The notes below the pieces were generated by a model. It saw only the letters and a list, made by a program, of their open reading frames with translations, made no database searches and was not told where the DNA came from. A stretch of DNA of 64,000 bases from Actinomycetota bacterium. Lineage in GTDB: Bacteria; Actinomycetota; Actinomycetes; Mycobacteriales; JACQDL01. Shown here piece after piece: positions 61,611 to 64,000 of the stretch. The first letter of the stretch is position 1. The number at the start of each line of letters is the position of its first letter. The translations under genes were made by a program, and so were the position numbers. The stretch spans positions 22,623 through 86,622 of the forward strand of contig JACQDL010000059.1 of the NCBI GenBank assembly GCA_016201065.1, given 5' to 3'.

Positions 61611-62222
61611 TCACGACGTTCGGCGGCCGTACCGGGGACCGGCGACATAGGCGACTGCGCTGAGCGTCCAGGCGAGCCCGGCCGCGATGAGGTGACCAAG
61701 AGTCGCGTGTCGCTCCATGATCAGCGCCCACCAGTAGTAACCCGGACGCGCGTTGGGGAAGCCGAAGACCATGCTGACAAGCATGTAGCCCAAGGTTGGA
61801 ACCCACGCGAGGTGCGCGAGGCCAAGTCTGAGCAGGGCGATCGCGAGGCTTGCGTGCAGCGCGACATTGCGGCTGCTGGCCTGCCACTCGACTTCGGCTC
61901 CGGCGAGGCGACCAGCGTCTACGGCGACACAGGCAAGCACCGTCCAGGAAGTGATCCACGCAGCACGGGCGAACGCTGCCCGCGGTGGATCAGGAAGTGG
62001 CAGTTTTGCGGTGTTCTCGCAGGCGATGGCGACCACGGTGCCGGCGACGGCCGGTAGCAGGAGGAGGGCAGGGACAGGAGTCAAGAGCCGGACGACCCCG
62101 AGTTCGTGGACCTGGACCTGCGCGAGGAGCACAGATGAGAGTGAGATCAGAACGATCGCGATCGACGCCGTCCGGGTGGGGTGCACCGCCACCCACGAGC
62201 GGGTGGCCCATGGTCTGGTCAC
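61611..62222 (-). CDS. polytopic membrane protein, probable ABC-type export partner
   Basis: A 203-residue protein with about five membrane helices (ASIAIVLISLSSVLLAQVQV, LLTPVPALLLLPAVAGTVVA, LGHLIAAGLAWTLSAVAYVA). GTG at 62222 overlaps the larger membrane protein's stop by 4 bases, tying it to that gene and the ABC ATPase fragment. Family not recognised. It is convergent with the class V aminotransferase, 8 bases apart. Confidence 0.7.
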   Translation of the reverse strand: MTRPWATRSWVAVHPTRTASIAIVLISLSSVLLAQVQVHELGVVRLLTPVPALLLLPAVAGTVVAIACENTAKLPLPDPPRAAFARAAWITSWTVLACVAVDAGRLAGAEVEWQASSRNVALHASLAIALLRLGLAHLAWVPTLGYMLVSMVFGFPNARPGYYWWALIMERHATLGHLIAAGLAWTLSAVAYVAGPRYGRRTS

Positions 62223-63475
62223 GGTCGACCGTCCAGATTGCACCGCGCAAATTCGTCGACGATCTGACGGACCTGCGCCGCGTCGAGCAGCCGATACGGC
62301 ACCGGCGAATGCTCAAGTTTTTCTCCGGCCAGCGACATCCAGGTCGCGAGGAGTGAGAAGTATCGCGTGTCGAATTCCGCAGACGGCGGTTCCGGTGCTG
62401 TCAGCTGTGCGCAGTGGGATGGGGTCAACAACTCCGACGGGACCGCCTCTGGGGGCAACTGGCCGGTCTCGTACGCCTCTTGCCAGATTGTGATCGACGC
62501 TACGCCAGGACCTCCGGCGACGTACGTCCTGCTGCTCTCGACCACACGGTCCGGAACGAATCCGTCGCATCCCGCGCGCAATGCGAATCGAGATAGCTCC
62601 TGAATCCGCGTCTGCACGGGTCCGGCAAACCGCTTGTGCTCGGCGTACAGGCATACCTGGGGTTTGGAGCCGACGCAGTAGTCCGGGGGCCTGGGCTCGG
62701 CCAGCAGTCGCTGGCTGGGCAGAAGGACAGAGCTCAATATCACGGCTGCGGCGACAGCACCGCCTGCGGCGGTCCCGAGTGCTGACGGCACCCGCAATCC
62801 TGATCTGTTTCTGATCGGCAAGAGCGTCAGCAGCGCCGCCGTACTGCTGAGCACGACCGCCTGCCCGGCGAGATACCCAAGGTTATAGGTGTAGCCGATC
62901 CGGCTGATCGTCGCGGCGCCGACAGCCAACAGTTGGAACTCTTTGGTCGAGCCTCCGTCCCCGAGCATCAACCCGAGAACAAAGGAGACAGTGCCAGCGA
63001 CGACTCCTGCGAGCAACGGCGGTGTGAACCGTCCGATCGCGGACCCCAGTGCGGTGAACCAGACAAGGGTGAGGCACTGCACCGTGACACCGGCGACAAT
63101 CACCCACCAACTGACGCTCGGGCGGGCGACCTGCCCGATCACGATCCCAACAATGATCGCGGAAATATGGACCACAATGACCGGTCCGACACACCACATT
63201 GCCACTCGAAGGAAGACCCGCCCCTGCGCTGGGACTGACAGGACGAGGTGAATGTTTCCTGGCCGACACAGTCTGGCGGTATCAACGGCGGCGACACCGG
63301 AACACAGCGGCCCGAGAAGGAACAATGAGATAGCGAACCACTCAACAGTCCAGAGTCCCTCGCCTCGCCATGGGCTGCCCCGCTGCAGGCCGTTGGCCAG
63401 TTCAAGGCCGGCAGCCGCGAGGACAACCCACGGCCCCGCCAGGGTGCGGGACGCGAATCTCGGTCGGAGCCTCAC
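62219..63475 (-). CDS. polytopic membrane protein with large C-terminal soluble domain (ABC-associated)
   Basis: A 418-residue protein. The N-terminal 240 residues have about seven membrane segments (GPWVVLAAAGLELANG, VEWFAISLFLLGPLCSGVAA, VIVVHISAIIVGIVIGQVAR, ALGTAAGGAVAAAVILSSVL); after residue 260 a soluble domain with Cys residues (PPDYCVGSKPQVCLYAEHKR, LRAGCDGFVPDRVVE) is presumably extracellular. Start overlaps the ATPase fragment's stop by 4 bases. It is probably the permease of an ABC exporter, now without an intact ATPase. No family name assigned. Confidence 0.7.
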   Translation of the reverse strand: MRLRPRFASRTLAGPWVVLAAAGLELANGLQRGSPWRGEGLWTVEWFAISLFLLGPLCSGVAAVDTARLCRPGNIHLVLSVPAQGRVFLRVAMWCVGPVIVVHISAIIVGIVIGQVARPSVSWWVIVAGVTVQCLTLVWFTALGSAIGRFTPPLLAGVVAGTVSFVLGLMLGDGGSTKEFQLLAVGAATISRIGYTYNLGYLAGQAVVLSSTAALLTLLPIRNRSGLRVPSALGTAAGGAVAAAVILSSVLLPSQRLLAEPRPPDYCVGSKPQVCLYAEHKRFAGPVQTRIQELSRFALRAGCDGFVPDRVVESSRTYVAGGPGVASITIWQEAYETGQLPPEAVPSELLTPSHCAQLTAPEPPSAEFDTRYFSLLATWMSLAGEKLEHSPVPYRLLDAAQVRQIVDEFARCNLDGRP

Positions 63476-63738
63476 CGTGAGGTTCCGATCAACGCGGCAA
63501 TTGCCCGCTCCAAATCGGAATCACCCGGAGAATCCGGGTCCGCATGGGTTTCCAGGGATGCCACATCGCCGTCGAACACCACCGCACCCTCGTCGAGCAC
63601 GACGACCCGATCTGCTAGTCCACGGACGTCCTCGACCAAGTGCGTGGCGACTAGGACGATCCGGCTCCGGCTCACCTCGGAGATGGTCTCCCGCACCTGG
63701 ACTCGTTGACGGGGGTCGAGACCCCCACAGTGAGGCAT
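63472..63738 (-). pseudogene. ABC transporter ATP-binding protein, 5'-truncated by insertion sequence
   Basis: Only the last ~85 codons of an ABC ATPase remain: GLDPRQRVQVRETISEVSRS follows the Walker B/D-loop, IVLVATHLVEDVRGLADRVV has the switch His, then a C-terminal tail. Walker A, Q-loop, signature and Walker B are missing. The apparent start at 63738 (ATGCCTCACTGTGGGGGT) is foreign sequence at the IS border. The ATPase of this exporter is therefore inactive unless another copy exists. Confidence 0.85.
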
Positions 63739-64000
63739 TCCGCGTAACTGGTGCTCACGGTGTGTGATTGCCGGTGTGGGTCAGGTGGTGCGGTGGTGCT
63801 CGTGGTGAAGCAGGACCAGGGCTGCGGCGACGATATCGCCGATGCGTTGCGGGCAGCCAAGCCAGCGGCGCAGGACCTTGTAGGTGGTCTTGAGCAGGGA
63901 GTTCGCGCGTTCGCCGAGGCAGCGTAGGGCGCCGTGGACGGCGTTGTAGGTTTGCTGGTCGGTGGTGAGTTTCCCCCGTTTTGGTTTCTTGATCGGGATC
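63735..64000 (-). mobile_element. insertion sequence, 3' end (IS5-type), continues beyond window
   Basis: The element begins near 63726-63740, inside an ABC ATPase gene, and runs out of the window. Its terminal region has GACCCCCACAGTGAGGCATT, and a GGGGGTC/GACCCCC inverted repeat (about 63713-63728) sits at the junction. The exact end and any target duplication cannot be set without the other end. Confidence 0.75.
63781..64000 (-). CDS. IS5-family transposase, C-terminal part
   Basis: Seventy-two residues are visible, from IPIKKPKRGKLTTDQQTYNA to the TGA at 63781-63783. GALRCLGERANSLLKTTYKV and LRRWLGCPQRIGDIVAAALV are the C-terminal region of DDE_Tnp_4-type transposases (the Glu in LGERANS is the likely third catalytic residue), ending LLHHEHHRTT. 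The 5' part lies outside the window. Confidence 0.8.
   Translation of the reverse strand, partial: IPIKKPKRGKLTTDQQTYNAVHGALRCLGERANSLLKTTYKVLRRWLGCPQRIGDIVAAALVLLHHEHHRTT

Overview
This window comes from a very GC-rich actinomycete (Actinomycetota) that makes mycothiol: mshA and mshD are both present, next to lmeA, an hbhA-like gene, senX3-regX3 and a conservon-type GTPase operon. GTG and TTG starts and 4-base stop/start overlaps are common. A Micromonosporales-type host is plausible, but this is an inference from gene content. Two blocks follow a gene order I recall from Mycobacterium tuberculosis: about 0.7-27.2 kb matches Rv0502 back to Rv0474, and about 32-45 kb matches Rv0812 to Rv0822c. 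Genes that break these orders are the likeliest lineage-specific additions.

Layout. 0-3.2 kb: end of an AI-2E-type transporter, acyltransferase, SDR, tiny ribosomal protein bS22 and a small HTH protein. 3.4-6.8 kb: proC overlapping a proline dehydrogenase, then an inserted ImmA/IrrE-type metalloprotease. 6.8-10.5 kb: TIM-barrel isomerase, proline-rich membrane protein, exopolyphosphatase and a Cys-rich protein. 10.5-16 kb: a conservon (GTPase, DUF742, roadblock, NIT-type kinase) with an extra stand-alone sensor protein. 16.2-19.1 kb: regX3-senX3 and divergent phoU, separated by apparent PHO boxes. 19.1-27.2 kb: gpm, YbjN, mshA, SDR, murB, methyltransferase, macro domain, AlaX, DUF2516, HbhA-like and XRE genes.

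27.3-32.9 kb: radical SAM/SPASM protein, asparaginase, BKACE enzyme, YgfZ, Fur/Zur-type repressor and aminodeoxychorismate lyase-like protein. 32.9-33.2 kb: a convergent intergenic region with a promoter-like sequence, an unusually long Shine-Dalgarno match, a 12-codon frame and nested inverted repeats; this is the most intriguing unexplained element. 33.2-42.5 kb: lipoprotein, nitrobindin, a small membrane protein, lmeA, GlnR-like regulator, mshD and the pstSCAB phosphate transporter with its own PHO box. 42.6-47.7 kb: an LCP cell-wall ligase with a long disordered N-terminus and a membrane-anchored solute-binding/vWA protein.

47.8-56.5 kb is signalling and redox: a two-component system divergent from a ferric-reductase-like/NuoF-like/ferredoxin operon, then an HDOD regulator, a PAS kinase and a divergent regulator with a degenerate HD region. 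56.5-61.6 kb: glpK, glpD and a class V aminotransferase. 61.6-64 kb: two membrane proteins and an ABC ATPase whose 5' part has been lost at the junction with an IS5-type insertion sequence that runs off the window.

Phosphate is the unifying theme: senX3-regX3, phoU, pstSCAB and ppx are all here, and two sites with the same 11-base direct-repeat architecture could tie them into one regulon.
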